Positions 52,372-60,709 of a stretch of 64,000 bases of DNA are shown here, piece after piece. The notes under the pieces were generated by a model, which did no database searches, had not been told where the DNA came from, and was given only the letters and a program-made list of their open reading frames with translations. The position numbers and the translations under genes were made by a program. The DNA is from Streptomyces sp. CA-278952 (GTDB taxonomy: Bacteria; Actinomycetota; Actinomycetes; Streptomycetales; Streptomycetaceae): contig NZ_CP112880.1 of assembly GCF_028747205.1 (NCBI RefSeq), positions 2,480,001 to 2,544,000 of the forward strand, given 5' to 3'. Numbering within the stretch: position 1 is the stretch's first letter; every line of letters begins with the position of its first letter.

Positions 52372-53967
52372 ATGCGTGCGCACCGTCGTGCCCAGCGGGC
52401 CGCCGTCTCGACAGGAGCAGCCCTCCTCGCGGTGGGAGTGCTCGCCGGCTGCGGCCTGTTGCGTTCGGAGCCGGACGCGAGCGATCCGGCGGGCGGCCGT
52501 CCCGCCGACGCCTCCGCCGCGCCCGGGCCGACGGACCTCAAGGACGCCCCCAGGACACCGGAGCTGCCCTCCGCCCTCACCTCGCAGCGCCTCGACTGGA
52601 AGCGCTGCCCGGCCCCGGGGGCCGGCGAGGCCCCCGGTTCCGCCTGGCGTTGCGCGAGCGTGGACGTACCGCTGGACTACGCGGAGCCGTCGGGGGAGAC
52701 GCTCTCCGTCGCGCTGGTCCGCAAGGAGGCCCGTGACAAGGGGCGGCGGCTCGGCTCGCTGCTCTTCAACTTCGGCGGCCCCGGCGGATCCGGCGTCGGA
52801 ACACTGCCGCGCTCGGCCGACACGTACGCGAAGCTCAACTCCCGCTACGACCTGGTGAGTTTCGACCCGCGCGGGGTCGCGGCCAGCGCCGGGGTGCGCT
52901 GCCGCACCGACAAGGAGCAGGAGCAGGCCCACCGGAGCGTCGACCTGACTCCGGACACGGCGGCCGAGGAGACGGCGTTCATCGAGGACGCCGCGGACTT
53001 CGGCGCCGGCTGCGAGCGCCGCTCGGGCGCGATCCTGCCGCACGTCGGCACGGTCAACGCCGCCCGCGACATGGACCTGATCCGCGAGGTCCTGGGCGAC
53101 GAGAAGCTGTCCTACTTCGGCTTCTCCTACGGTACGGAGCTGGGCGGAACGTACGCGCACCTCTTCCCGCACACGGTGGGACGTACCGTGCTGGACGCGG
53201 TCGTCGACCCGACGGCCGACGGAACCGGGCACGCCCGCAACCAGACCACGGGCTTCCAACGCGCCCTGGAGAACTACCTCGAGGACCGCGGCCAGGACCC
53301 GGAGGCGGGCTCCGAGCGCATCGCCCGGCTGCTGGCCCGCATCGACCGGAGCCCACTGCCGACCGACTCGGGCCGCGAACTGAGCGAATCGCTCGCCATC
53401 ACCGGCATCGTCACCCCGCTGTACTCCGAGTCGGGCTGGCCCGCCCTGACGGCCGCGCTCGACGAGGCGGAGAACGCCGGAACGGGCAATGGTCTGCTCC
53501 GGCTCGCCGACTCGTACAACGGCCGTGACGAGCAGGGGCGTTACGACACCCAGAGCCACTCGCAGCGGGCGATCTCCTGCGCCGACTCGGCGTCCCGTCC
53601 CACCGTGGACGAGGCCCGTGCGCTGCTGCCGGAGTTCCGGAAGCTGTCACCGGTCTTCGGCCCGTTCCTGGCCTGGGACACCGTGGGCTGGTGCGCCCAG
53701 TGGCCGGTCGAGGGGGAGCACGAGACACCGGAGACCAGCGCGCCTGGCGCGGGCCCGATCCTGGTCGTCGGGACGACCGGCGACCCGGCGACCCCGTACG
53801 AGGGGGCGCGGCGGATGGCGGACGAGCTGGGCAAGGGCGTCGGCATCCTGCTGACCAACAAGGGCGAGGGGCACGGGGCCTATGGCGGCAACGACTGTGT
53901 GACCTCGACGATCGACGACTACTTCCTGGACGGGAAGGTCCCCGAGGACGGGAAGACCTGCTCCTAG
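52372..53967 (+). CDS. Secreted tripeptidyl-aminopeptidase-like lipoprotein (S33, TAP-type), copy 2
   Basis: A 531-residue paralogue of the preceding gene. Lipobox LAGC follows a hydrophobic signal (AALLAVGVLAGCGLLRSEPD). Catalytic motifs are NFGGPGGSG, SFDPRGVAASAGVRC, YFGFSYGTELGG (Ser), VVGTTGDPATPY (Asp) and GEGHGAYGGNDC (His). Around residue 300 the segment that in copy 1 carries CAERDDCALPG is shortened to EDRGQDPEAGSE, so a disulfide of the lid region is probably missing. ATG 52372 follows AGGGGAGGGAAG. The 117-base gap to copy 1 may allow joint transcription. It ends at short repeats and a hairpin. Confidence 0.9.
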   Translation: MRAHRRAQRAAVSTGAALLAVGVLAGCGLLRSEPDASDPAGGRPADASAAPGPTDLKDAPRTPELPSALTSQRLDWKRCPAPGAGEAPGSAWRCASVDVPLDYAEPSGETLSVALVRKEARDKGRRLGSLLFNFGGPGGSGVGTLPRSADTYAKLNSRYDLVSFDPRGVAASAGVRCRTDKEQEQAHRSVDLTPDTAAEETAFIEDAADFGAGCERRSGAILPHVGTVNAARDMDLIREVLGDEKLSYFGFSYGTELGGTYAHLFPHTVGRTVLDAVVDPTADGTGHARNQTTGFQRALENYLEDRGQDPEAGSERIARLLARIDRSPLPTDSGRELSESLAITGIVTPLYSESGWPALTAALDEAENAGTGNGLLRLADSYNGRDEQGRYDTQSHSQRAISCADSASRPTVDEARALLPEFRKLSPVFGPFLAWDTVGWCAQWPVEGEHETPETSAPGAGPILVVGTTGDPATPYEGARRMADELGKGVGILLTNKGEGHGAYGGNDCVTSTIDDYFLDGKVPEDGKTCS

Positions 53968-53977
53968 CCCGGCCGGA

Positions 53978-54020
53978 CACACGGAGGGGCGGCACACGGA
54001 GAGGCGGCACACGGAGGGGC
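53978..54020. repeat. Three 15-bp tandem repeats
   Basis: CACACGGAGGGGCGG occurs three times with one change, between the second peptidase gene and the terminator; the last copy runs into the left arm of the hairpin. Confidence 0.85.
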
Positions 54021-54047
54021 CCGGTCCGCAGTGCGCGGACCGGGCCC
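54017..54047. terminator. Bidirectional terminator before moeZ
   Basis: GGGCCCGGTCCGC-AGTGC-GCGGACCGGGCCC is a perfect 13-bp stem with a 5-base loop between the convergent peptidase and moeZ genes. Confidence 0.85.
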
Positions 54048-54067
54048 CTCTCCCGTACGGGACGGTG

Positions 54068-55246
54068 CTAGTACACCGGCTTCTCGGGCTCGATCTGGTT
54101 GACCCAGCCGATCACGCCGCCGCCGACGTGCACCGCGTCGGCGAAGCCCGCGGACTTGAGGACCGCGAGGACCTCGGCGCTGCGGACGCCCGTCTTGCAG
54201 TGCAGGACGATGCGCTTGTCCTGCGGGAGGTCCTGGAGGGCGGTGCCCATGAGGAACTCGCCCTTCGGGATCAGCTTCGCGCCGGGGATCGAGACGATCT
54301 CGTACTCGTTCTTCTCGCGGACGTCGATGATCTCGATCTTCTCGTCGCCGTCGATCCACTCCTTGAGCTGCTTGGGAGTGATCGTCGCGCCGAGCGCCGC
54401 CTCCTGCGCCTCCTCGGACACGACGCCGCAGAAGGCCTCGTAGTCGATGAGCTCGGTGACGGTGGGGTTCTCGCCGCAGACCGCGCAGTCGGGGTCCTTG
54501 CGGATCTTGACCTGGCGGTACTGCATCTCCAGGGCGTCGTAGATCATCAGGCGGCCGACCAGCGGGTCGCCGACCCCGGCGAGCAGCTTGATGGCCTCGG
54601 TGACCTGGATGGAGCCGACGGACGCGCAGAGCACGCCCAGCACGCCGCCCTCGGCGCAGGAGGGAACCATGCCCGGCGGCGGGGGCTCCGGGTAGAGGCA
54701 GCGGTAGCAGGGGCCGTGCTCGGACCAGAACACGGAGGCCTGGCCGTCGAAGCGGTAGATCGAGCCCCAGACGTACGGCTTGTTCAGCAGCACCGCGGCG
54801 TCGTTGACGAGATAGCGGGTGGCGAAGTTGTCCGTGCCGTCCACGATCAGGTCGTACTGCGCGAAGATCTCCATCACGTTCTCGGCTTCGAGCCGCTCTT
54901 CGTGAAGGACCACGTTGACGTACGGGTTGATACCCAGCACCGAGTCCTTGGCGGACTGCGCCTTGGACCGGCCGATGTCGGCCTGGCTGTGGATGATCTG
55001 GCGCTGCAGGTTCGACTCGTCGACCTCGTCGAACTCCACGATGCCGAGCGTGCCGACACCGGCCGCGGCCAGATACATCAGGGCCGGCGAGCCGAGGCCG
55101 CCGGCGCCGACACACAGCACCTTGGCGTTCTTCAGACGCTTCTGTCCGTCCATCCCGACATCCGGGATGATCAGGTGGCGGGAGTACCTGCGGACCTCGT
55201 CGACGGTGAGCTCAGCAGCTGGCTCGACCAGGGGTGGCAGCGACAC
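54068..55246 (-). CDS. moeZ: MoeZ, adenylyltransferase/sulfurtransferase
   Basis: Activates small ubiquitin-like sulfur carriers (MoaD, CysO and antibiotic-pathway carriers) by adenylation and then thiocarboxylation. The 392-residue protein has an E1-like domain: KVLCVGAGGLGSPALMYL, QRQIIHSQADIGRSKA, VDGTDNFATRYLVND, zinc pairs CYRC and CAVCG. The C-terminal rhodanese domain is IEIIDVREKNEYEIVSIPGA with the active loop HCKTGVRS (catalytic Cys). Start GTG 55246 (VSLPPLVEPA). M. tuberculosis MoeZ (Rv3206c) has the same neighbours. The promoter lies in the 99-base gap before the spherulin-like gene. Confidence 0.95.
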   Translation of the reverse strand: MSLPPLVEPAAELTVDEVRRYSRHLIIPDVGMDGQKRLKNAKVLCVGAGGLGSPALMYLAAAGVGTLGIVEFDEVDESNLQRQIIHSQADIGRSKAQSAKDSVLGINPYVNVVLHEERLEAENVMEIFAQYDLIVDGTDNFATRYLVNDAAVLLNKPYVWGSIYRFDGQASVFWSEHGPCYRCLYPEPPPPGMVPSCAEGGVLGVLCASVGSIQVTEAIKLLAGVGDPLVGRLMIYDALEMQYRQVKIRKDPDCAVCGENPTVTELIDYEAFCGVVSEEAQEAALGATITPKQLKEWIDGDEKIEIIDVREKNEYEIVSIPGAKLIPKGEFLMGTALQDLPQDKRIVLHCKTGVRSAEVLAVLKSAGFADAVHVGGGVIGWVNQIEPEKPVY

Positions 55247-55273
55247 AGGAACCTCAACAATGCAGGTGGTCGG

Positions 55274-55310
55274 ATTCTACGTAGACCGACTTCTTACGGT
55301 CGACTACGTA
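55274..55310 (-). promoter_or_regulatory. moeZ promoter within an inverted repeat
   Basis: On the minus strand TCGACC (55303-55298), 18 bases, TAGAAT (55279-55274) fits a vegetative promoter, with start near 55267. TACGTAG (55278-55284) and CTACGTA (55304-55310) form an inverted repeat that brackets the spacer and overlaps both boxes, suggesting an operator. Confidence 0.5.
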
Positions 55311-55345
55311 CGGTTGTTCTCCCCGTAACACTGCCACGCCCCTTC

Positions 55346-56224
55346 TCATTCCGAGATACCAGGTCCGATCCGCGAGACGATTTCGTCCCAGTACCTGGGC
55401 AGCGCCGCGAATGGGTCGCTTTGTCCGCTTCGGCCGTCCCGGTTGCCTCGGCCCTCCTGGTCGTTCCGGTCGTTCCGGTCGTTCCGGTCGTTCCGGTCGG
55501 TGAAGAAGATCGTCCCGGCGCCCTGCCAGCGGGCGATGCGCATGGCCTCTTCCAGGTGGGTGCGCGGCACCCCGTGGACGAGGTGGGCGAACCGCTCCGG
55601 TGGGTAGTCGGCCGTCCACTCGGCCACCTGGGACCAGCGGTAGTCGGTCCACGGGCCCTGGAAGGTGACCAGTTGGTCGGCCGCCTCCGCGTACCCGGGA
55701 TACGGGTGCGTGCCGTGGCCCAGCACCAGGCGGCCCCCGTCGTCGGCGCTGTCGCCGGCCGCCAGCAGGGCGTGGAGCGTACCGGTGAGCCTGCGGACGG
55801 CCGGCAGCTCGGCCCGCTCGGCGGGGCAGCGCGCGAGGTAGAAGCCACCGATCCGGTACCAGTCGATGAAGGACCGGGCGTCCGCGATCAGCTCCTCGAA
55901 CGGCCGCTCGCCCCAGGCCAGGTCGAGGTGGCCGAGCAGCCTCCCGCCGGAGGCCCGGACGGTGTCGTCCGGGGAGCCGCCGTGCAGGGCGCGTTCGCGG
56001 GCGTTGCGCAGCCTGCCCGCCGCCTCCAGGCAGTGCGGGTCGGGCCGGGAGCCGGGGCCGTCCGCGATGTTGAGGACGGCCCAGTGCAACGGGGTGCCGG
56101 GGCGGGCCAGTTCGGCCCATTCGGCGGGGGCGAGCAGCGGGTGGGCGTAGCCGGGGACGCCGAAGCCGAGCTGTTCACCGCCCGCGGTGCGGCGGGCGGC
56201 GGTGGGAGCGGTCAGATACGGCAC
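55346..56224 (-). CDS. Spherulin-4 family protein (GH135/Sph3-like)
   Basis: A 292-residue TIM-barrel-type protein of the spherulin-4 family, to which the fungal galactosaminogalactan hydrolase Sph3 (GH135) belongs. Family features are LGFGVPGYAHPLLAPAEWAE, WAVLNIADGPGSRPDPHCLE, LLGHLDLAWGERPFEELIAD, RSFIDWYRIGGFYLARCP, LVLGHGTHPYPGYAEAADQL and TFQGPWTDYRW. No signal peptide is visible, unlike Sph3. GTG 56224 has GGAGG 4 bases upstream and overlaps the epimerase gene by 13 bases. A (Arg-Asn-Asp)4 repeat interrupts the C-terminus. It is the last gene of a polysaccharide-type operon. Confidence 0.82.
   Translation of the reverse strand: MPYLTAPTAARRTAGGEQLGFGVPGYAHPLLAPAEWAELARPGTPLHWAVLNIADGPGSRPDPHCLEAAGRLRNARERALHGGSPDDTVRASGGRLLGHLDLAWGERPFEELIADARSFIDWYRIGGFYLARCPAERAELPAVRRLTGTLHALLAAGDSADDGGRLVLGHGTHPYPGYAEAADQLVTFQGPWTDYRWSQVAEWTADYPPERFAHLVHGVPRTHLEEAMRIARWQGAGTIFFTDRNDRNDRNDRNDQEGRGNRDGRSGQSDPFAALPRYWDEIVSRIGPGISE
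55461..55499. repeat. 9-bp microsatellite inside the spherulin-like gene
   Basis: TCGTTCCGG is repeated four times (55461-55496). Read on the minus strand it encodes Arg-Asn-Asp repeats, so changes in copy number keep the frame. Confidence 0.95.
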
Positions 56225-57177
56225 GCCGCCTCCATCCAGATGTCCGCCAGAGACTCCTCCAGATTGATCCGGGGCCGCCAGCCGAGCCGGTCCCGCGCGG
56301 TGCGGACGTCGGCCTGCTGCCAAGCGCCGCAGCCGTCGGGATAGGGAGACGGGGTGGCGGCGAGGTGCTCCATGACGGACTCGGCGGAGGTGCGCGGAGC
56401 CCCGATGGGCAGGCGCGCGGGGGGCGTGTCCAGCTCGTGGAGCGCGCCCGCGTACCCGGCGACTCTCGCCAGGACGGCGGCGGCGTCGCGGAGGCGGACG
56501 GCCCGCCCGGTGCCGATGTTGACGACGCCCTGGGCGGCGGAGAGCGAGGCGGCGTGGACGGCCCGCGCCACGTCCCGTACGTCGACGAAGTCCCGCTGCA
56601 CGCCGAGACCGCTGAGCTTCAGCTCGCCGTCGCCGGACTGCATGGCCCGGCGCATCGCCTCGGCAAGCCGGCCGAGCGGCGAGCCGGCGGGGGTGCCGGG
56701 GCCGACGGGCGAGAAGACCCGCAGGACGACGGCGTCGAGGCCGGAGCCGAGGACCAGTTCGGTAGCGGCGAGCTTGCTGACGCCGTACGGGCCGCCGGGG
56801 CGCGGGACCGCGTCCTCGGCGGTGGAGGACCCGGGCTGCGAGGGCCCGTACTCCGAGGCGCAGCCGACCTGGACGAGCCGCGCCCCGCAGCCGCTGCGGC
56901 GCAGGGCCTCGCAGACGGTGGCGACGGCGACGGTGTTGTGCCGGGTGAGGTCGCGGGCACCGCCGCGCGTGGCGCCCGCGCAGTTGACGACGACTCCGGG
57001 GTGGACGGCGTCGAGGAAGCGGGTGAGCGCCCCGGGGCTGCCGCCCGCGAGGTCGAACCGGACGTCGGCGTCGTCGCCGCGGCCCAGAGCCGTGAGATGG
57101 ACGGCCGGATCGGCGAGCAGACGGTCGGCGACGAAGCGGCCGAGGAATCCGTTGGCTCCGAGCAGCAGCACCCTCAT
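56212..57177 (-). CDS. NAD-dependent sugar epimerase/dehydratase
   Basis: A 321-residue extended-SDR enzyme. The Rossmann motif is MRVLLLGANGFLGRFVADRL; catalytic elements are VQVGCASEYGPSQPGSS and PYGVSKLAATELVL (Tyr-x3-Lys), followed by LRVFSPVGPG and RDFVDVRDVARAV. These are features of UDP-sugar 4-epimerases and dehydratases. GAGG precedes ATG 57177. The spherulin-like gene overlaps its end. In context a UDP-GlcNAc/GalNAc 4-epimerase like PelX or fungal Uge3 is an appealing role, but the substrate is not shown by sequence. Confidence 0.85.
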   Translation of the reverse strand: MRVLLLGANGFLGRFVADRLLADPAVHLTALGRGDDADVRFDLAGGSPGALTRFLDAVHPGVVVNCAGATRGGARDLTRHNTVAVATVCEALRRSGCGARLVQVGCASEYGPSQPGSSTAEDAVPRPGGPYGVSKLAATELVLGSGLDAVVLRVFSPVGPGTPAGSPLGRLAEAMRRAMQSGDGELKLSGLGVQRDFVDVRDVARAVHAASLSAAQGVVNIGTGRAVRLRDAAAVLARVAGYAGALHELDTPPARLPIGAPRTSAESVMEHLAATPSPYPDGCGAWQQADVRTARDRLGWRPRINLEESLADIWMEAACRI

Positions 57178-57374
57178 CGCGCACCGCCTCGGTGCCGACG
57201 GCTCACTGCCGGTGCGGGGGATTGGGGGGTCATGGCGGGTTTCTCCTAGGTCATCGAGTCGGTCGTGCGGTGCTGGACTCTCCCGCGACGTCGGCTCCGC
57301 GGGAGTGGGACGGTGCAGCGGTGAAGCGGTGGAACGGTCGGAGTGGCTGGTGCGGTGGTCGGTGGTCGGTGGGC

Positions 57375-57420
57375 GGGTCGTGCGGTGGTTCGTGGGTGGG
57401 TCGTGCGGTGGTACGTCGGT
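57375..57420. repeat. Two 23-bp tandem repeats in the operon gap
   Basis: GGGTCGTGCGGTGGTTCGTG onward (57375-57397) is repeated at 57398-57420 with three changes, and a weaker copy precedes it. The 252-base gap 57178-57429 is otherwise without a gene and could hold a promoter for the last two genes. Confidence 0.65.
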
Positions 57421-57429
57421 GGGGCCGGC

Positions 57430-58701
57430 TCAGGTCCGGGTGTGGGCGGAGGCGCGGGAGAGCGCGAACGCCGCGTGCAGCAGCAGGCCGACGGCGGCCC
57501 CGCCGCAGGCGAGGGCGGAGACGGCTCCAATCCCGCCCGCCGAGACGAGGGCGTTCACGGGCTGGGCGAGGGGTTCGAGTCCGGGGAGCCGGGCGGCGAG
57601 GACGAGGGCCAGGGCCCCGGCCTCGACGGCGCAGGCGGCGGCGAGCGCGACCGTGCCCGGCTCGGGCAGCCCGTGCGCGGCGAGCAGCCGGGCCACGAAG
57701 AACAGGACCCCGAGGGCGGCGGCCGCGACGGGCGTGCCTCCGCCGAGACCGAGGTCGGCCAGGTACAGCAGGGGCAGCAGCGCGGCGACGAAGAGGGTGA
57801 CGGCCGCCAGGAGCAGGGGCCGCACGCCCGCGCCGAACTCCTCCAGGGCGCGGGAGCCCGTCAGTCTGCGGTGGGCGTGGACGGTGAAGAGATGGGCGCA
57901 CCAGGCGGCCGGGGCGACGGCGGCGCCCAGGCCGAGCAGCGGGGCCGGGGTGCCGTCCCACGGACCGTCCGGGCCGCCGGTCATGACCTGGGCGAGCAGT
58001 TCCTCGCCGTAGACCGCGTAGCTCAGCAGCCAGCAGCCGTACATCCCGGCGCGGCCCGCTCCTTCGGGGGCGCGCAGGGGGCCGCGGCCCAGGCACGCCC
58101 GGAGCGCCAGGCAGGCCAGGACGGCGCCGACGACGGTGACGAGGGCCCGCGTCCCGTCGCCGAGGACGCCCTCGGTGACCCGGAGCACCCCGGCGGTCGC
58201 CAGGCAGGCGGCGCCCGGGAGCAGGGCGAGGAGCGTCCAGGTGGCCCGCGCGTCGGTGTCGGGACCGGGGCCGGGGGACCCGCCGGCTGCGGGCTCCCGC
58301 GTACGGGGCGGCATGCGGGCGTACAGCTCCTCGGCGAGGGCGAAGACGTCGCGGTGGCGGTAGCGGGCGGCGGTGCGGTCGGTGATGCCGTGCGCCTCCA
58401 GTCCGGCGGCGATGTCCAGGGGGTCCACGGCCCGTTCGCACAGGTCGCGGTGGTGGTGGAGGAGCAACTTCACCGGGTCGGCCGGACCCCGGCGGGCGGC
58501 GGCGCCCGGCGCCCGGCGCGCCGGGGTGCGGGGCCGGATCTCCGCAGGGCGTTCCGGGGCGGCAGCGGGATTCGCCGGGTCGTCCGGACGGGTCATCGAG
58601 GGGTCTCCGTGGTCGGGGCGGCCTCCGGGGCCGGGAAAGCTCGCTTCATGGAGGACCGGTTCGTGAAAGGCCGGTTCGTGGAAGGCCGGGTAGTCACGCA
58701 T
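57430..58701 (-). CDS. Multi-pass membrane protein of the Pel-like operon
   Basis: A 423-residue protein. The N-terminal 35 residues include the near-duplicate words AFHEPAFHEPVLHE, then a Pro/Ala/Arg-rich stretch, then a soluble segment VKLLLHHHRDLCERAVDPLD to RHRDVFALAEELYARMPP. From about residue 155 on come eight or so hydrophobic helices (LVTVVGAVLACLALRACLG, PLLLAAVTLFVAALLPLLYL). I recognise no named family. ATG 58701 has GGAGG 5 bases upstream and overlaps the glycosyltransferase stop (ATGCGTGA), so translation is coupled. By position it could export or anchor the polymer made by the glycosyltransferase; this is inference. Confidence 0.72.
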   Translation of the reverse strand: MRDYPAFHEPAFHEPVLHEASFPGPGGRPDHGDPSMTRPDDPANPAAAPERPAEIRPRTPARRAPGAAARRGPADPVKLLLHHHRDLCERAVDPLDIAAGLEAHGITDRTAARYRHRDVFALAEELYARMPPRTREPAAGGSPGPGPDTDARATWTLLALLPGAACLATAGVLRVTEGVLGDGTRALVTVVGAVLACLALRACLGRGPLRAPEGAGRAGMYGCWLLSYAVYGEELLAQVMTGGPDGPWDGTPAPLLGLGAAVAPAAWCAHLFTVHAHRRLTGSRALEEFGAGVRPLLLAAVTLFVAALLPLLYLADLGLGGGTPVAAAALGVLFFVARLLAAHGLPEPGTVALAAACAVEAGALALVLAARLPGLEPLAQPVNALVSAGGIGAVSALACGGAAVGLLLHAAFALSRASAHTRT

Positions 58702-60478
58702 CGCCGCCTCCCACCGGTCCGGACGCGATCGCGCAGACGCCCGCGGGCTCCGGGGCCGGCCGTGGACGGAGGTGCCGCCCGGGCTGGGTCCAGTGGCCGA
58801 GGAGGCGGGCTTCCGGCGGGGTGGCGAAGGGCAGCGGGTTGCCGTCGGCGTCCACGGAGTCGGCCTCGCGGCGCACCGGGGTGCGCGAGATCAGCTCCAG
58901 GTAAATGCCGCGAAATGCCGCGAGGTTCTGTTCGACGGTGAAGAGTTCGAGCGCGCGGGCCCTTGCGGCGGCCCCCAGGCGTGCTCGACGCTCGGGGTCG
59001 CGCAGCAGTGCGACGCAGGCGTCGGCGAGCGCCTTGGGGTTGCGCGGGGGCACCACCAGGCCGGTGCCGCCGATGACTTCGACGACCGCTCCCACGTCGG
59101 TGGAGACGGTGGCCCGACCGCAGAACATGGCTTCGACGAGGCTGACCGGGAAGCCCTCGACGACGCTGGACAGCACGATCACGCCGCCCGCGCCGTAGGC
59201 CTCGGCGAGGTCGGGGATTTCGGGGCCGCCGATCTCCTCGAAGGTGACCGGGCTGACGCCCTCGGTGTGCGCGCCGGCGGCCTCGTCCGGGAAGAGCTGG
59301 GCGGCCAGGGCCGTGCAGTGGGCGAGGTAGGTGGTGGCCTCGTCGCCGTCCGCCGGGGCGCCGAAGACGCGCAGCCGGGCACCGGGCTCGGCGCGGCGGA
59401 CCTCGGCGAAGGCGTGGAGGAGGGCGATCAGGTCCTTGGCGGGCTCGATCCGGCCGACCCAGACCAGCGTGTCGGGGCCGCCGGCGCCCCCGTCCGCCGC
59501 GGCGAGGCGTTCGGCGTCCTCGCCGACCCGGCCGAACCGCTCGGCCGCCATGCCCGGGTAGACCGTGCGCTGCTTGGCGGGGTCCGCTCCGCAGCGCTGC
59601 TGCCAGCGGCGGACGTGGGTGTTGCCGGGGGTGACGATCGCGGCCTGCCGGTAGACCTCGGTGGTGAGACGGCCGTGGAATCCGGCGAGGAGGGCGCGCA
59701 CGGAGGTTCCGTACGGGGTGTCGCAGGCGGCCAGGTAGTGCGCGCGCAGCGGGACGCCGTGCTCGGTGACCAGCAGCGGCACCCCGAAGAAGCGTTTGGC
59801 CAGGAGCCCCGGAAGCGCGGCCGCTCCCCCGGAGGCCGCATGGCAGAGGTCGACCGCCCCGAGACTCTCCTGGTCGTACCAGTCCAGCGAGAGGGGTCGC
59901 AGCGCGCGTTCCAGCTCGGCGGCGAAGGCGAGGTGGTCGGGGACGGTGGCGCTCTGCACGGTGCGGCCCGCGCCCCGGGCGCGGGAGGCGGCCTCCAGGA
60001 TCCGGACGGTGTCCTCGGAGCGCAGGGCGAGATGGAGTCCGCCGCGCTCGCGGGCCAGCTCGGCGAGGCCGTAGAGCCCTTCGGCGAACAGCCCGGCGCC
60101 GGGGCCCTCGCCCGCGCCCGTACCGGGCTCGTCGGGGGCGCAGATCGCGGTGGCGAGGGCGGTGAGGCGGTCGGTGAATCGCCGGCGGTCGCGCCGCCCG
60201 TAGGACTGTTCGCCCCCGGTCACCAGCCGGGCCAGCAGGCCGCGTTCGCCGCTGCCGCGCAGGGTGCCGTCCTCGGGGGTCCACAGCGGCGCGGTGCGCA
60301 CCCGGCCGACCTGGGGCGGCAGCCGGACCCAGCCCTGGCCCTCCTGGTGGGCGGAGCGGCTCAGTGCGAACAGGTCGAACTCGTGCTGCGGCAGCCCGCG
60401 CACCAGTCGGTCGCACCAGAGTCCGGACTCACCGGTCGCATACGGATAACCACCGTCGGTGAGCAGTCCGATCCGCAC
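58694..60478 (-). CDS. GT4 glycosyltransferase with DUF3492 domain (PelF-like)
   Basis: A 594-residue cytoplasmic glycosyltransferase. The N-terminal domain starts MRIGLLTDGGYPYATGESGL, the DUF3492 signature of PelF, the UDP-GalNAc-using polymerase of Pel exopolysaccharide. Further landmarks are DLCHAASGGAAALPGLLAKR, LLVTEHGVPLRAHYLA, LVWVGRIEPAKDLIALLHAF, then the GT4 donor site SSVVEGFPVSLVEAMFCGR (E-x7-E) and STDVGAVVEVIGGTGLVVPP. The last 70 residues are a variable tail. GTG 60478 has GGGGG upstream. It is the first gene of the operon. A simple GT4 of other specificity is the alternative, though DUF3492 makes PelF-like use of UDP-HexNAc the better guess. Confidence 0.87.
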   Translation of the reverse strand: MRIGLLTDGGYPYATGESGLWCDRLVRGLPQHEFDLFALSRSAHQEGQGWVRLPPQVGRVRTAPLWTPEDGTLRGSGERGLLARLVTGGEQSYGRRDRRRFTDRLTALATAICAPDEPGTGAGEGPGAGLFAEGLYGLAELARERGGLHLALRSEDTVRILEAASRARGAGRTVQSATVPDHLAFAAELERALRPLSLDWYDQESLGAVDLCHAASGGAAALPGLLAKRFFGVPLLVTEHGVPLRAHYLAACDTPYGTSVRALLAGFHGRLTTEVYRQAAIVTPGNTHVRRWQQRCGADPAKQRTVYPGMAAERFGRVGEDAERLAAADGGAGGPDTLVWVGRIEPAKDLIALLHAFAEVRRAEPGARLRVFGAPADGDEATTYLAHCTALAAQLFPDEAAGAHTEGVSPVTFEEIGGPEIPDLAEAYGAGGVIVLSSVVEGFPVSLVEAMFCGRATVSTDVGAVVEVIGGTGLVVPPRNPKALADACVALLRDPERRARLGAAARARALELFTVEQNLAAFRGIYLELISRTPVRREADSVDADGNPLPFATPPEARLLGHWTQPGRHLRPRPAPEPAGVCAIASGPVGGGDA

Positions 60479-60558
60479 GAATACACCCCCGATCTCCCTT
60501 GTGGGCGGCCGCCGTTGAAATGGCGACTCGCAGCGGGACGACCGTAAGCGGATACGCC

Positions 60559-60592
60559 GGTGGTGCGACGGACGGTTGTCCGTCGCACCACC
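60559..60592 (-). terminator. Terminator hairpin after the DUF3152 gene
   Basis: GGTGGTGCGACGGAC-GGTT-GTCCGTCGCACCACC is a perfect 15-bp stem with a 4-base loop, between the DUF3152 stop (60710) and the glycosyltransferase start. The remaining 60479-60709 bases should hold the operon promoter, but I see no clear boxes. Confidence 0.75.
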
Positions 60593-60709
60593 GAAAGGGG
60601 TGAACCGTCGTAACTTTCCCGCCCCGGTCGCGTTGCGTCGCGATACAGCGGTCGGCTGTTACGGAGAGTCAGGCCCGGGCCAGCCCCTCACGGGCCGACG
60701 CGTGCCAGG

